DNA of 64,000 bases, from NCBI RefSeq assembly GCF_020497125.1, contig NC_059089.1:26371282-26435281 (forward strand), written 5' to 3'. The position numbers and the translations under genes are program-made. The notes under the pieces were generated by a model that made no database searches, was not told where the DNA came from, and saw only the letters and a program-made list of their open reading frames with translations. Positions 43,351 through 55,592 of this stretch are shown here, piece after piece; the first letter of the stretch is position 1, and the number at the start of each line of letters is the position of its first letter. The stretch comes from Mauremys mutica (taxonomy: Eukaryota > Chordata > Testudines > Geoemydidae).

Positions 43351-45512
43351 AAATTGTCTATCATAATGTAAGTCTAGAGCCCACCTACTTCTGTGTGTTC
43401 AAGGTGTGCAAACATCCTCTCCCCTGAATGCACCATCCAGGCCAGATGCACAAAGTAACCAGGGACCTGTTCTCAGACTTCTTCACTGTGAAGAACACCT
43501 GCTCCCAGCAGTCCCAGTCCCCATATAACTGTACTTCTCTGTCTCTCTATCTGCCAAACACTCCTGCTGGCCCTTCATGTTGCTGATTCTGGTGCTGGTG
43601 AACATTCTGTCCCTGAAGGAATGCAGCCTCATTTCATTAGGCGAGCGAGCGAACAGTTGGCTTTCTGCGTGGTTAATTCTCGCGTTTGCTGATCCCCTGG
43701 GATAAGGTGGAGGACCTGAGGCTAACATGGGATGATTTGCCTGGTTTATGCATTGTATTTGGAGGCTGCTGCCCATTTGTACTCTGCTTTGGGGCATCAG
43801 CAGGTCCCCTGCACTTCAATCCATTTGACCATACCAGTGAAGTGGAGAAAATGAACTGTTTCCTTTCTAGTCACTGAGTCCACAACAAGCAGCAAAAAAC
43901 CAATCCAGTGGTTGCTTAAAGTATTTACTTTAAACAAGCATAAATTCTTTGGCTGCAATCCCATAGTAACTTGCTTTGGTTTGATATGCAAGAAGAGAAG
44001 CATGATAAGAAATACCCAAGTATTGCAATGGTCTAGTTTTAAAGAAAAGTGAATTGTTAAATGTAGAGTTAAATGCAATACCAGGAATATGTCTTGACTT
44101 TTGTTCAGATGCCAGTCTGGGGTATTTAATCTGGTCTCATCCCTGACAATAGCAAATTAATTTTAAAACCTGGAATCCTGAGTGGTGAGCAGGTCCAACT
44201 GTTTTACTGCACCACCCACCCCCAGTGAAGAAGCAATAGACAAATAATAATAGTTACTTTCTTCAAGGTATATCAGTGATCCTGGTGCCACTGTATAGCT
44301 TTCAAAGATTAGTCTGAACTGAAAATCAAAGAAAAATAAAATATTGTAGGCCCCTAGGTTAGCACAGCACTTAAATTCAAGTCAATGGGTCTGGAACGTG
44401 CTTAAAGTTAAGCTCAGGCTTAAGTGATTTACTGAAAAGGGATGGTTTGCTGAGTTGGGGCCTTTGTTTGCTTTGAACAGGAAGAGGTAACTCTGGTTTC
44501 TGGGCCTCCTCTTGCTAATTTCCTATTTAATAGCAGCACAGAAATCCCGGGGAAGACTATAGAGATGGTATGTGTTCTCCCTGAGACCATCCTTAGACAC
44601 CCCAAATAGTTCATCTGCAGGGTCATCAGGAGGCACAGAGAATTCTGTTCAGTTACTAACAGTCATATTTTGCTTTTATCTCATAGTCTTAAAGCATTTA
44701 GTACACACATTGGTCTAGAAATCTGGCTGAAAATTTTGCCACTTCACCAGGTGAAGTTTTTCACGCAGCATTTTAGTATTTTCACGTCCAGTCTTGGCTG
44801 AAATCAGAAAGAGCAAGGGTGAACAGAAATTTAAAAAGAAAAAAAAGAGGAGGGGGGGAGGGAGATAAAAAGCTGATAGAACTCTTTGTAACTCTGCATA
44901 GATTTTGGGCTGAGTTGGGGCTAACGTTCAGGTCATTTTAATTCTCTAGACCAGTTCTTCCTTTCCTTAAATTGAAACTCTAACCAGCAGGCTCAAACCT
45001 CTAACCCCTGGGCATGTCAGTTCAGTTTTCAGGTTTAAACAAGGTGGGTTCTTGGGTTCTCTCTCTGACTTGGCAAGGGAGACCTTAAACAAAGAAAATA
45101 TTTTCTAATAACTTTTTGTATTAAAGTGACTCTCTGGAATCAGACTTCTAGCTTTCCCTGATGTAGCTTCTCAGGCTCTGCAGTCCATTGCTAAACTACA
45201 AATAAACAAAATAAAATAAAAATAACGAGCTTGTTATAATCTCCACTGACAATCCCATGTCCTTCCCCTGCAGCTGTACAGGGCAAGGCTTTCTTTCCAC
45301 TGTTCTCACAGCTTGCTCTCTGCGCCCCTTGGATGACCTATTTCAAATGCTGTATTATTTTTATTTTAGTGACTGGCCTGGAAATTGAATGGTTCTAAAT
45401 TGAATCCAGCGAGATATTTGTACGGTTTTTCTTACAAGCAGATAAGACTTCAAGGGGAACTTCACAGCGAACTTTACACTTTCAAACTAATATTTTCAGC
45501 TGCAACTATCCT
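43351..45512. other. Gene-free stretch with one repeat-like block
   Basis: 44345-44460 resembles the repeat at 27490-27665. The rest shows no gene. Confidence 0.4.
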
Positions 45513-45605
45513 AAGGGCCAGCTCCTCATCTGGTGTAAATCAGTGTGATTCCATTGGCCTCAAGGGTCTTACGCTGTCTTACTCATTCTGAGGATCTGAC
45601 CCTGA
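45513..45605 (+). mobile_element. Short palindromic repeat (GGGCCAGCTCCTCA type)
   Basis: GGGCCAGCTCCTCATCTGG opens a 90-bp near-palindrome closed by CTCATTCTGAGGATCTGACCC, around a centre GATTCCATTGGCC. Related partial copies appear near 8780-8835, 42655-42725 and 45925-46010. Confidence 0.5.
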
Positions 45606-46034
45606 AAATTGAACTTTGTCCAAGTCTACCATGCATCAAACACAGGCAAAGCCAATTCTGTGTGGAGGGATTCAGCCGTGTGTCTATCCCAACAGCTATG
45701 CTTTGAAGGAGATTGACTAAGATTTCTCAGCCATCCCAAGTGAGTTTGAATCTTCTCCTCAGCACTGCGAGTGGCCCAAAGGACTCCCTGGGCAAACTGC
45801 AACCACCACAATTATTGTCCTCCCTCCCCCTCAGGAACCGTCACGCAGGACTCAGATTTCATTCATTAATAATTCAGAGACTAGTTCCCACGGCAGCACT
45901 TTACATGCTCTACAAGTCCAATATGACCTCAGTTGTAAGTCTGGGAAACCCCACTGATACCAGTAGGGTTACTCTATATTCACGCCATTGCAGCTGAGAT
46001 CTGGCTCGGACAAACTGAGTCTGATGTTAGTAAG

Positions 46035-46145
46035 TGTTACCGTCCCCTTTCTCAATGGGAAAGCTCAGGCAGAGAGGGGAGGGGACTTGCCAGAGGGAGC
46101 TAGTGGTAGATGCTGAACTGGAGCTCCTGGTTCCTACTGCACTCA
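46035..46145 (+). mobile_element. Short MIR-like fragment
   Basis: CCTTTCTCAATGGGAAAGC, CAGGCAGAGAGGGGAGGGG and ACTTGCCAGAGGGAGCTAG resemble the core of the repeat at 57990-58200. It is short and diverged. Confidence 0.4.
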
Positions 46146-46734
46146 GCCCACTTCTCTCACTCAGAGACGAATGCAGAGTTCACTTTTTCCACCACTGAAC
46201 ATTTTTGCATACAACTGCCTTGCTGGGTTCTGACTTGTAGCATAAGTGTCAGTGCATCACAACAAGAGGTGCACTTGAAAGATTTCTGACTTTATTAGAA
46301 GTAGACGAGGTGGGCGAGGGAATATCTTTTATTGAGCCAGCTTCTGTTCGTGGATGAGACAAGCTTTTGAGCAGGTCTGGAGAAGGTAACCAGGGCGTCC
46401 AAGCTAAATACAAGGTGGGACAGATTGTTAACCATAATGGGGTCACAAGTTCTGCAGAAGACCACTTTAAATGAAATGGGCAATTAAAGGTTAGTAGGCA
46501 GGGTAGTGTGTCAGAAATTGTAATGGACCACAAAATCAGTGTTTAAGTCCCCTGGTTTTTAGAGTCCATCAGAGTTATGAATTTAGGGGCCCAGGCTCGT
46601 ATTTTGAAGGTGTTGTGTAGGTTTCCTTGGAGAACAAGGTTGGAGAGGTGAGATATGGAGTGGTCGCTTCGTGAAAAGTGTTTGCCCACAGGTGTCATGG
46701 TGTGTTTTGTCTTTTATCATTTTTCTGTTTGGGT

Positions 46735-47004
46735 TCATTCAAGAGCATGGTGATTGTCTGGTTTCACCCAGGGCTGGCTCCAGGTTTTTTGCCACCCTAA
46801 GCAAAAAAAAAAAAAGGGGGGGGGCGCCAGAGTGCCTCTGCTGAAGCGCAAAAAAAAAAAAGCCGGAATGCCACCCCTTGAAAAGTGCCGCCCCAAGCAC
46901 ATGCTTGGAACGCTGGTGCCTAGAGCCGGCCCTGGTTTCACCCACATAGCTGCTCTTGGGGCGTGTGATGCGTTGGATGAGTACACCACATGCTGTGATA
47001 GCAT
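46735..47004 (-). pseudogene. Penelope-like GIY-YIG endonuclease remnant
   Basis: On - the codons give a HVVY stretch (from about 46995) and, after a frame change, SSYVGET just before 46938. These two motifs correspond to the GIY and YIG halves of a Penelope-type GIY-YIG nuclease. The MITE at 46769-46934 splits the codons right after YVGET, and only a few residues (RQSPCS and a stop) follow on the other side. It is non-functional. Confidence 0.6.
46769..46934 (+). mobile_element. hAT MITE inserted in a Penelope-like remnant
   Basis: The ends are CAGGGCTGGCTCC and, inverted, CAGGGCCGGCTCT. The flanking GTTTCACC (46761-46768, 46935-46942) is a perfect 8-bp duplication. The body contains two A-tracts and the phrase GCCGCCCCAAGCACATGCTTGG, a short inverted repeat near the right end that is shared in part with 58540-58751. 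Confidence 0.92.
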
Positions 47005-47085
47005 GCATAGGACCCATGGATATTGAAAGGTGTGTTGGGGGGGGTATTGAATACTGTAGCAGTGGGGCTATATCTGCAGGTCTAG

Positions 47086-50000
47086 TGCCACTTTGAGTTG
47101 ATGTGCTGCTTGCTTCTGATGATAATTAAAAGTAGGAAGTCTTGGTAATCTCCTGAGTAATCTTGTTCTCCTGAGATCTCCTGCATAGTTCTGCAGATCT
47201 AGGAGGTTCAGATTGTTTTGGTTAAGATCTGTACTTCTCCTGAACCTTTGGGAATTCTCCAATCACTGGTTTAGAGGAAAATACCAAATGTTCCCCTTCC
47301 TCTGTCAAAGTCCCCTTTCCTGGCTCTTCCAATTTGATGGCAAGTTTTCTGGGATTCTCTTTTTATGATCAAATCACAGTGCTCCCAAGCACAATAGGGC
47401 AGTGTTACACTGGGGATTCCAGCGCATCCCATGGACAAGGGACTGACTAGAAAGAAAGTAGCTGCAGCATGAGCTGTGTTAGTAAACGGGCCTTGCAAAT
47501 GATTTGTAGCTCTATACTGCAACCTCTCTGATACTGCAACACTGCAGATTTAGCAGTGCATTCTTACCTTACCAATATGGGGACCTGGGGGGTGCACTGC
47601 AACAGCCTGTAAGAGGTGCCACTGTATTCCAGGCTGGATTCCTAAATGCCAGCAATAAAGCAAAGGGAGAAAAATTCACCCCAGAGCCCCCCTAACAGGT
47701 TGCAGGCACACAGTGAACGTGGTTCCAATTTGACAAGTTTAGTGAGGGATTAATTAGCCAGGAGAAACCGGGTGACACATGTGAATATTCGAGATCTAGA
47801 GAGGAAATTCTGAGGATCAAATCCACTTCTGTAAATAGAAATATCTCTATTACTGAGGGAGACAAGAAGGGAGCAGTGAAGCTCCTTGACTTCCCCAGAC
47901 AGCCTCTAACGATACTTTCTGCAGTTTGCATCAATCCAGATTAGGTTTTGTGCTGACACAGACAGATCTTAACTAGGCTCTCATCCAATGGAGTTGCACG
48001 TTGGCCTATTCCCTGCTTGTTCAGCTCCCGAGCTGGGCAGCATGCCTGCCACAGAATATCTGAAAATCTCTTTGATCGGCTAACCCTGCTCTTCCTAATT
48101 GCTCTGCCAAATGAGGGTTTCTTTTCACTACGATGAGGAGTGTGGCCATGATGAGGGTAGGCCATGTGCAGGGGGAAGTGTTTTGGGTTTGTTACTTGAG
48201 TTATTCCAGGCATCAGTTTGTGGAGAAAGTGAACCAGCTCGGAGAAAGTTGCTCCCATTCAGGAGGAGGAGGAGGACAGGATATTAAATAAACTCGCCCG
48301 GTTTGGGCAATTTTATTAAATGATGTTTGTGCAGGTGGAAGGTGCCAGAGGGAAGCCCTAAAGAGTGAAATCCCTTGTTGATACAACGAGCAGGGATGAA
48401 GAGAGAGGGCAGAGTTCAGCCCCAATCATTCCTTCACTTCTCTGCAGAAACCATCGGAAAGATTCTCATTTAATGCTAGCTGTGGGGATGTGATGTGGGC
48501 ACCTGTCTGCTAGGCCTCTGGCCCTGCAATTAGCTGCACATGGGTGCACTAGCAGTTGCAGGTTCAGGGTCTAGAACCAAGGCTGCAACTCCAGCTCATT
48601 TCCAGCAGACCTGGAAATACAGCTGAGAGATGGGACAACCTTTGGCCATGATTGCTCAAGCCTGGATTTGAACTCTCACACTAGGAGTGGAAGAATCCAC
48701 AGCCCGTCAATGTCTGGGACTCTTGGATTAAAATGTTGCCAGAATAATGTGCACCCAAAAGGAATTTGAATTTACCCAGAGAGCCATTTTTTTGCATTGA
48801 TCATGCCAGCATCTCCTTCCTCTGCTGCTTTGAATTCTCTTGACTAGTTAAAAAAAAAATCTAAGAAGTTGACTGAGAGGTTCATTGGTTTCAACATTCA
48901 CAGCTTTAATAAATAAACATGCAGCAAATCAACTGTCCAGACAGGTTTTCAGTCTACCTGCCTCTCCATTCCTACCTGGACTTTCAATGGAAAACCTGTA
49001 ACATCCTGCATATTATCCTCTCTGCGTTTGGGACAACTGAAGAGAAGATCTCTACTGAAAAATTCCTCCTAGCTTTTACCCAGGATCCACATACTGCCTG
49101 GATACAAACCTGCACAGTTGTCATGAAGAAATTATATGAAAATGGAAAGCTGCAGTGCTGCTCTACAATGCATGTGTTTAACCTAGGTTGGTTTGGGAGG
49201 AATAGCCAAATGTTTTTAAGAAATATTCAGTGTTGCCTGTGGACAAGGTATCATTGACACATACCTCTTCACTAAAGAGTGAACTCACCCAGTGCATTGG
49301 AGCATCTGGCTTTCTGGAGCAGTGCCTGTGTGCAGAAACCCAGTTGCTGCCAAGAGCAAACTTGGTTGAGTAGCTCTGAGTCATCCTGAAGGGGTGAATA
49401 TTTAGAGGGATTTTTAAAGCTGCTTTGGATGTCCAATTCCTTTAAGCAGCTTTGGAAATCTCAGCCTCAGTGTCAATTGAATAATGAGTAAGATCTAAGG
49501 GGGCCACTTTAACTTGAGCGGGAGTTTGCTGCCATCAGCACTAGTTTCATTTTTATTAACTTTGGACTTGCTTCTACAACCCTACTCATGCACCTAGTCT
49601 CATGGGCCTCTGTGGTGCCCTTTACATAAGGAAGCTCCTAAGTGTGGCTTGATAAAAAGTGAATAATGATCCAAGGGCAAATATGAGAAGGAGTAACATG
49701 ATCAAAGATGTCATGCGTCAGTCATGGTTTCCAGTATCCTTAGTGAATGGTAAGGCAGGGTAATTGATTTTTCCAGGCTGTGATTGGCTAAAACCCTTCT
49801 CCTAGCCTATATGGGTCTACACAGTAGTGAAAAGGTGCTCAGTAATTGCGATCCCTATGAAGTAAACAGCGATGGGTGAAGCCTGATACTTGTTGAGAAG
49901 GCTGCAGCTTTTGAAGGATTCCGGGTTTGATTGTCATTCCAGACAAGTGTACCCTGACAGTCTTCCCTTTTTACAATAAATCAGAAGCAAAATGAATAAA

Positions 50001-51342
50001 TTAGGTATTGAAGTTCCTTGTGGGCTTCATTGATGCGATTGCAGGTGGAAAAGACAGGTAACATAACCAGAGGGAATTGGTGTCAAACCTGCTCCTTACA
50101 GTCCCAGATTATGTCACCAATCAGCTGGTGAAATAGAGAGATTTCCCATGTATATTTAGTAAATCAACATGACAATGTCATATACAATCGGAGTTAATTA
50201 GGCAAACCCTCTTGCTGTGTGTACTGCACCTTATGCCTTAAAGGTAAAGAGGCTTCAGTCATTACTGCTGCTTTGTAAATGCCACTGGAAGCTGATTGGT
50301 TGCAGCCCCATGGAGAAAGGCACACAAGCCAACATCCAGTGTCTGTGGCTCAGATGAGAGTTGGGGAAAGTACTTGGGATGTTCACTCATTGATAGTGAG
50401 GAGAATCATGGTAGAAAATACTTTACCTGGAGTGTAGACCACCTCTTCTCCCCGTGCTCGTTAGTGGGGTGTAGCTCTCAGACACACCCTCCCACTGCAC
50501 TGGGGTATAGATCTCACGCACATGTGCACTCTCTCCCCTCGTCCTTTAACTGGGATCTGCCTCTCCTTACCCTGGCACAGCTCCCAGGGCACAATGTTTG
50601 CTGTCATTTCCCCTTCGCTTTTTGCTCTCTGTCAGGGAGGATGAGCTGCTGCAGCCTGAAGTCTATTATGGATAAGACAGAAGGACAGATGTGGATGCCC
50701 TGATTTTAAAAACTGACAGTTTTCTGCAGTAATTGCCTAATACACACTGAGATGTTTGCCTAAAATGCTAATACTAATTGCCTGAGATTAAGGTCCAGAT
50801 TGTGACCAACACTTATCAGGGTGTGGTGAAGCATCGAAGGAGGCCCCAAACCACACTCCATATGCTCGCAATGTGTGGAGCAACCACCATCCCTGCGTGC
50901 CCCTGTGCACCCCCAGCCGTGCTCCTCACTGCAGAGGACATGAAGAGGAGATGGCCCTGCCTCTTCCCCACTACACTAATTTTCAGGACCAGTGAGGTGC
51001 ATATGGGGTAGCATCCACTGGAAGGGTGCAGCCTATGAGCCCTGCCTGTGCAGTGGGCTGCTTGGGGAAGGATCGTGCCTCCCTGAAGTCCTATGCTCCC
51101 CCAAGCTGCCTCTGGGGTAGTGCAGCTTCACATCACCACCACCTCAACACAGGCATAGGTTTGGCCTGTAGTGTTGGGGACAGTACTGTGGGATCCTGCA
51201 GTAATTTTATACAAGGGTGGATAGTAATTGCTGGAAGCCTCCTATTCCTAGTGATCAGTGCTCTCCCATTTTTTGGCATGTGTGTGTATTTTGTTTCTCA
51301 GGTCACAGACAGAGGCAGGAATAACAATAATGCCTCCCGCTG
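47086..51342. other. Long gene-free stretch, nothing recognised
   Basis: The largest frames (48919-49257 and 50296-50703, both +) have no recognisable domain, and nearby splice sites do not form a convincing gene. Confidence 0.4.
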
Positions 51343-51545
51343 ATATAGCAATGCCCATCTGCCAAGTGCTTTGTTAGCACAAAACAGTTGATCATCCAAA
51401 GACCTGTGTCATCCCCACTTCACGGGTAGGTGAAAGTGAGTCACAGAATAGTTAAGTGACTTGTCCAAAGTCACGTAGCAACTCAATGGTAGAGCTGAGA
51501 ATAGGACCCAGGAGTCCTGGATCCAGTTCCTTGGCTCTAACCATG
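51343..51545 (+). mobile_element. MIR/L2-like old amniote repeat
   Basis: The phrase from CATCCCCACTTCACGGGTAGG through GTTAAGTGACTTGTCCAAAGTC to GACCCAGGAGTCCTGG follows the familiar MIR-type core pattern. It is heavily diverged. Confidence 0.5.
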
Positions 51546-52253
51546 AGCCTCTAATCCGCTATGACTCAATTGTCATCCACGGAGCAGACAGAGTCAGTAA
51601 CAAAGGGGGTGGGTTTTTTTTTTACCATAATCCCACTTAACAGAGACAATCCTATTGGGTCTCCAAGAGAATTGAGACTTTAGGTGCCAGAGTCTGAGGG
51701 CTGTGTCTGTGGGGGAGGGGTTGTTTCGGGGCTGTCGAGTGATCTCAGTGCAAGACTGGTCCTTGTGCCCTAGGGCAGCACGGATTAAACCTAAACATGT
51801 ATTTTTAAATCTAGCAGAGCTCTGGAGGCAAAATATGCAGCCTGGCCCTGGAAAGGAAACCAGCCCCAAGTCCCAGGGAGGAGGATTAGTCTGGCCATGA
51901 CAACAGCACCAGTGAATCTCTGAGGGGGACAGCCTGACAAGGCAGCTGAGGGCTGGGGCTGCCCTTCCCCTGGTAGCAATAGGGGCTACGAGGCTGCCAG
52001 CATTCAAATGTCTGACAAGCATCACACTGCAGCTTCTGTATTCCCAGCCCGTGTGTCCCTGATCCCCAGCAGAGCCCAGTTAATACCTAATTAATAGGGC
52101 TCTTTCTAATGAACTAAGCCCGAACTGCCAACCAGCCTGCCCTTTAATCTCTCTCCTACTCTGAGTGAAAGAGCTTGGCAGGTGTCACTCTGGTCCCCGT
52201 GCCACATGGCAGCACTGGCACATGGTAGGTCTATTCGTCCTGTACTGACCAGG
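51546..52253. other. Spacer, nothing recognised
   Basis: A 143-codon minus frame at 51594-52025 has no known motif. Confidence 0.4.
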
Positions 52254-52261
52254 GTCATTAA

Positions 52262-52396
52262 CAGGGAGCTGGAACAATTTGTACAGTGGGGGTGCTGAGA
52301 GCCATTGAACCAAACTGCAAACCCTGTATATAATGGAAACCACTTCAAGTCAGGGGGTGCTACAGCACCCCCCGCACCCTAGTTCCAGCACCTATG
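52262..52396 (+). mobile_element. Short hAT-like MITE (GCTGGAAC family), copy A
   Basis: Left AGCTGGAACAA is mirrored at the right as TAGTTCCAGCACCTATG. The flanks GTCATTAA (52254-52261) and GTCACTAA (52397-52404) match at 7 of 8 bases. Closely related to 62068-62195. Confidence 0.8.
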
Positions 52397-52494
52397 GTCA
52401 CTAACTCTCCTGGGCCTTATTCCCCCTTACTGCTTTTACACCAGTGCAATTGCATGGAGTTAAATGGCCCAGCTTCTTATTTACAGCAGGGTGA

Positions 52495-52651
52495 GGGCAG
52501 CATCTCTTCAAACCCGCCTGGAAACGTGTCAGTAGAGAAGGTTTTGGAACAAATTGATAACAAATTGGAACAGTAATAAGTCACCAGGACCAGATGGTAC
52601 TGGGCTGGATGGACCATTGGTCTGACCCAGTGGGACCTTTCTTATGTTCTT
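52495..52651 (+). mobile_element. Internally deleted CR1
   Basis: The left part (GAACAAATTGATAACAAATTGG, then GTCACCAGGACCAGATGGTAC) is the start of CR1 RT. Directly after it, at about 52602, comes CR1 3' tail sequence (GGCTGGATGGACCATTGGTCTGACCC to CTTATGTTCT). At least 1.5 kb of the usual interior is missing between them. Confidence 0.7.
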
Positions 52652-53843
52652 CCCTCTTCACTGCTGTGCCATTGGCTGGAGCCCTGCACTCAGAAGTGGC
52701 TGTATTTTACAGTTCTGAATGAATAAAGTTTGCAGTACTCTTTTGGTCTTTGGGGGGGAAAGTGCACTCATGTAAATGGCAGACTGTTTTAATTATGTTC
52801 CTACCCAAAGCCTGTCACCTACATAGGGCACCCAGGGCAGGTGTGTGGGCCAGGATCAACAAGAACAACGCAATGCACATTGCAAATCTTTGGGTGCATG
52901 TTCTTGGGCGGTGTTCTGTTCCCAAGCATACAAATACGTACCCACCATTATAGATCTCTTGTGCATCCAACATGGAGTGGCTCATCCCTTGGCAATGGTT
53001 TGGCTGGCACAATGACCAGACAGCAGCAAGCTTATGTGACATTGTTATTTCTTTCACTGGGGCTCAATTCTGCAGACCCTAGACAGGTAAATCTCCAATT
53101 GGCTTGCAGGACTGAGGCCTGGGTATTTGGAATTTTCCTTTGGATGCCTGCCCCAAGGGGCCTCCTCAGAAATTCCCAGGGCTGGAAATCAGTGCAGAGA
53201 GCTTTAGGGAAGAGCAAACCTCTAGCTAACCTGATTTGTGTGTATGTGTGTGCATGTCTCAGTAGGCTTCTTTTTGGCTGCATATAGGGTGTCTATCTGC
53301 TCAGAGCTTGGACATTTATTCTGAGTATTGTGCCAATTGCAGACTGTCTTCCTTAATGCCTGATATGTCAAAAATGAGAAATGGTCGGCTGAAATCTGAG
53401 TCACTGACTGGATTAGAAATTCCCATTGTATACCATATCTCCTCCCCTCCTCAGCTTTATCTCAGTTAGCGAGAGGTCGTGTATATGTAACGTGCCCAGC
53501 AGCCGTAGTTGGCAAAGGCTTCTATAGAGATTGTAGCATATTGTGATTTGTGAGCACTATGGAATTTGGTTTCCAAGATCAGAGGAGCAGTAGGAAGATA
53601 GGGTTCAGAATGGGAGCAATTTGTTTGCTTGTTGTTGAGGTGCCCAACAGATAGCAGCAGAAATTTCTCTCCTCCTTGTGGCCCACATGGCTGCAGGTAA
53701 AGATAATTGCAGACCACGGGGTGCATGCCGGAGCCAATTGTAACCTGATTGACCTGGCCTGCCATTAAAATTTCTTGCTCTAGCTTTTCAAGCCAGAGAA
53801 TACTGCTTCTCTGGGAGTGTGTCGTTGTTTGGTGGATCTGGAA
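52652..53843. other. Gene-free stretch, nothing recognised
   Basis: A 148-codon frame at 52841-53287 lacks any family signature. Confidence 0.4.
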
Positions 53844-53845
53844 TA

Positions 53846-53963
53846 GGGTGACCAGATGTCCCGATTTTATAGGGACAGTCCTGATATTTGGGGGGTTTTC
53901 TTTTATAGGCTCCTATTACCCCCCACCCCATCCTGATTTTTCACACTTGATGTCTGGTCACCC
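53846..53963 (+). mobile_element. MITE with GGGTGACCAGA ends, copy 2
   Basis: The inverted ends GGGTGACCAGA and GGGTGACCAGA (as TCTGGTCACCC) lie between TA and TA (53844-53845, 53964-53965), as in Tc1/mariner-type insertions. It is 118 bp and non-coding. Confidence 0.8.
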
Positions 53964-54196
53964 TAATCTGGAACAATCTGAATAGGGGCTGCCCAAATCA
54001 ATCCCTGTAACAGGATTCCTCTTTCAACTGTGCAAAATGAATACATTTGGTTGTTTACTGATCTGTCTCTTGTGGATTGCCACGGACTCGCAGGGGCGAA
54101 AGAAAAATGCAGGCCTGTTATTTACCAGGCTGCACGTGGCAACAGACTATATTGGTAAGGGATGCAAGGAGAGTGTGGGTCACGATGCAAACTGCA

Positions 54197-54215
54197 GACA
54201 CACACACACACACAC
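54197..54215. repeat. (CA)n microsatellite in the U5 part of the probable LTR
   Basis: Nine CA units; on the LTR's own strand this is (TG)n just after the poly(A) signal. Confidence 0.85.
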
Positions 54216-54480
54216 TAAACTTAATCAATTTAAAAGTTTTATTGGGGATAATTACAAGGGGTAAGGGAGCAGCGTATGATTAGCTAATAGAGTTAATGGA
54301 ACTTAAAACACACAATGACTAAAATATCTACTAACAATATTTATAAACAAAGATGCAGCATTTAGTAATAACTGATACTTACAAATACAAACCAACGCAT
54401 AACGACCGGCAAACGTAGAAGCTCTATTTGAAACACGTGAGCTGAGAGAGAGGCTTCGAGGTGATCAGGCTCGGTTACAG

Positions 54481-54553
54481 GTATACACAGGACACACGGG
54501 TATACACAGGATACATGGGTATACACAGAATACACGGGTATACACAGGATTCG
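54481..54553. repeat. 19-bp minisatellite, about four copies
   Basis: The unit GTATACACAGGATACACGG is repeated with one or two changes per copy. It lies in the presumed U3 part of the LTR, where tandem repeats often act as enhancers. Confidence 0.85.
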
Positions 54554-54830
54554 TTTTCTTTCTCCTCTCCCTGCCTGCACATGGCAGGCAGGCCATAAAG
54601 TACCCACTATGACATCACAGAAGTGTCATAGGGGACGGGGCCCAAAACCTGTTTGTGTTCGTTTCTGATTGGCACAAGCAAAGTTTACACCATGTAGGGG
54701 AGCAGGTGCCTTAAAGTCTGGCTTCGCCCCCAAAAGGTGAGGAAATGCATATTGGTTTAGAATGCGTTCAACACTGAATGACAAAAGAAGAGGCCAGGGC
54801 AATACCGGTATGGGCAAGTTCTACAGGATG

Positions 54831-55592
54831 CAGACAGGAACTCATCTCAACATCTCTGACTGAACACAGCCCATAGAACACCCCTATAAAACTGATTAAA
54901 TAAAATGGCTCCACTTCACACCGTCACTGAACAAGTCATTACCTAGTAAGAACAGCAGGGTTCCTTTATGAATGGTGAATGCCCAGATTCTGGAATTTAG
55001 GTCAGACCATTGGTCCCATCATCTTGATATTCTCTCACCTCCAAAACCAGGGCGAGTGCCTGATTCTTCAGAAGTAGATAGAGAAACAGAACCACAATGC
55101 ACCTGGCCAGCTGCTCTATGGGGTACAGGATGAACCCCCACCACTCATTAATTTAAACTGATCACTTCTACATCATAGCAGCTAACAACTGGGAAAAATA
55201 AATTGGTATTAAAGCATTTATTTGGAAGCAATTGAAAAATGAACTAGGCCAGCTAGAAAGTAGAGGTCAGAAAATTAGCCCTGTTCCTCCTTCATAAAGC
55301 TCAATCTTAGCCCTTCAGAATCCTTCTGTTGTAGCTACTGTATTTATATAGGTGGCCTTTGATGGATGGTGGCATGTGATATAATAGACGGAATAAAGGA
55401 CTGGGAGGGAGAGAAGAGATTGAGTTCTAATCCTGGCTCTGACACTTACCTCTTTGGGCCAAATTTTCAAAATCTGCTTCTCATTTTGCTCCTGCAGTTT
55501 TTCACCCACAACCAACCATGAATGCAAATGCTAGAATCGAGGCACCTTGTGATACTTCCTTAGACTGTAAAACTCCCGTGAGCAGGGACTGT
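54831..55592. other. Spacer between the probable LTR and a CR1, nothing recognised
   Basis: No coding or repeat signal I can support. Confidence 0.4.

Larger units (their letters stand above)
46255..47085 (-). mobile_element. Penelope-like element 3' region
   Basis: Read on the minus strand, it holds a GIY-YIG endonuclease remnant, then a 3' UTR with the CCAGCTTCTGTT region and CAATAAAAGATATTCCC near 46330. The order endonuclease then 3' UTR and the sequence style fit vertebrate Penelope-like retroelements. It is interrupted by a hAT MITE (46769-46934) and 5'-truncated near 47085. Confidence 0.65.
54071..54825 (-). mobile_element. Probable solo LTR
   Basis: Read on -, it starts TGTAGAACTTGCCC at 54825. 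It then has a promoter-like region with four 19-bp tandem repeats (54553-54481), a TATAAATA box (54346-54339), AATAAA (54243-54238) and a (GT)n stretch, and ends near TCCACA at 54071. This is the U3-R-U5 order of an LTR. No flanking target duplication could be found, so the far end is uncertain. No viral coding sequence is present. Confidence 0.5.

Noticed and set aside
51594..52025. 143-codon minus frame
   Set aside because: No recognisable family and repeat-rich surroundings.
54481..54553. CRISPR-like array
   Set aside because: The 19-bp units are contiguous with no spacers, and the DNA is vertebrate; it is a minisatellite.
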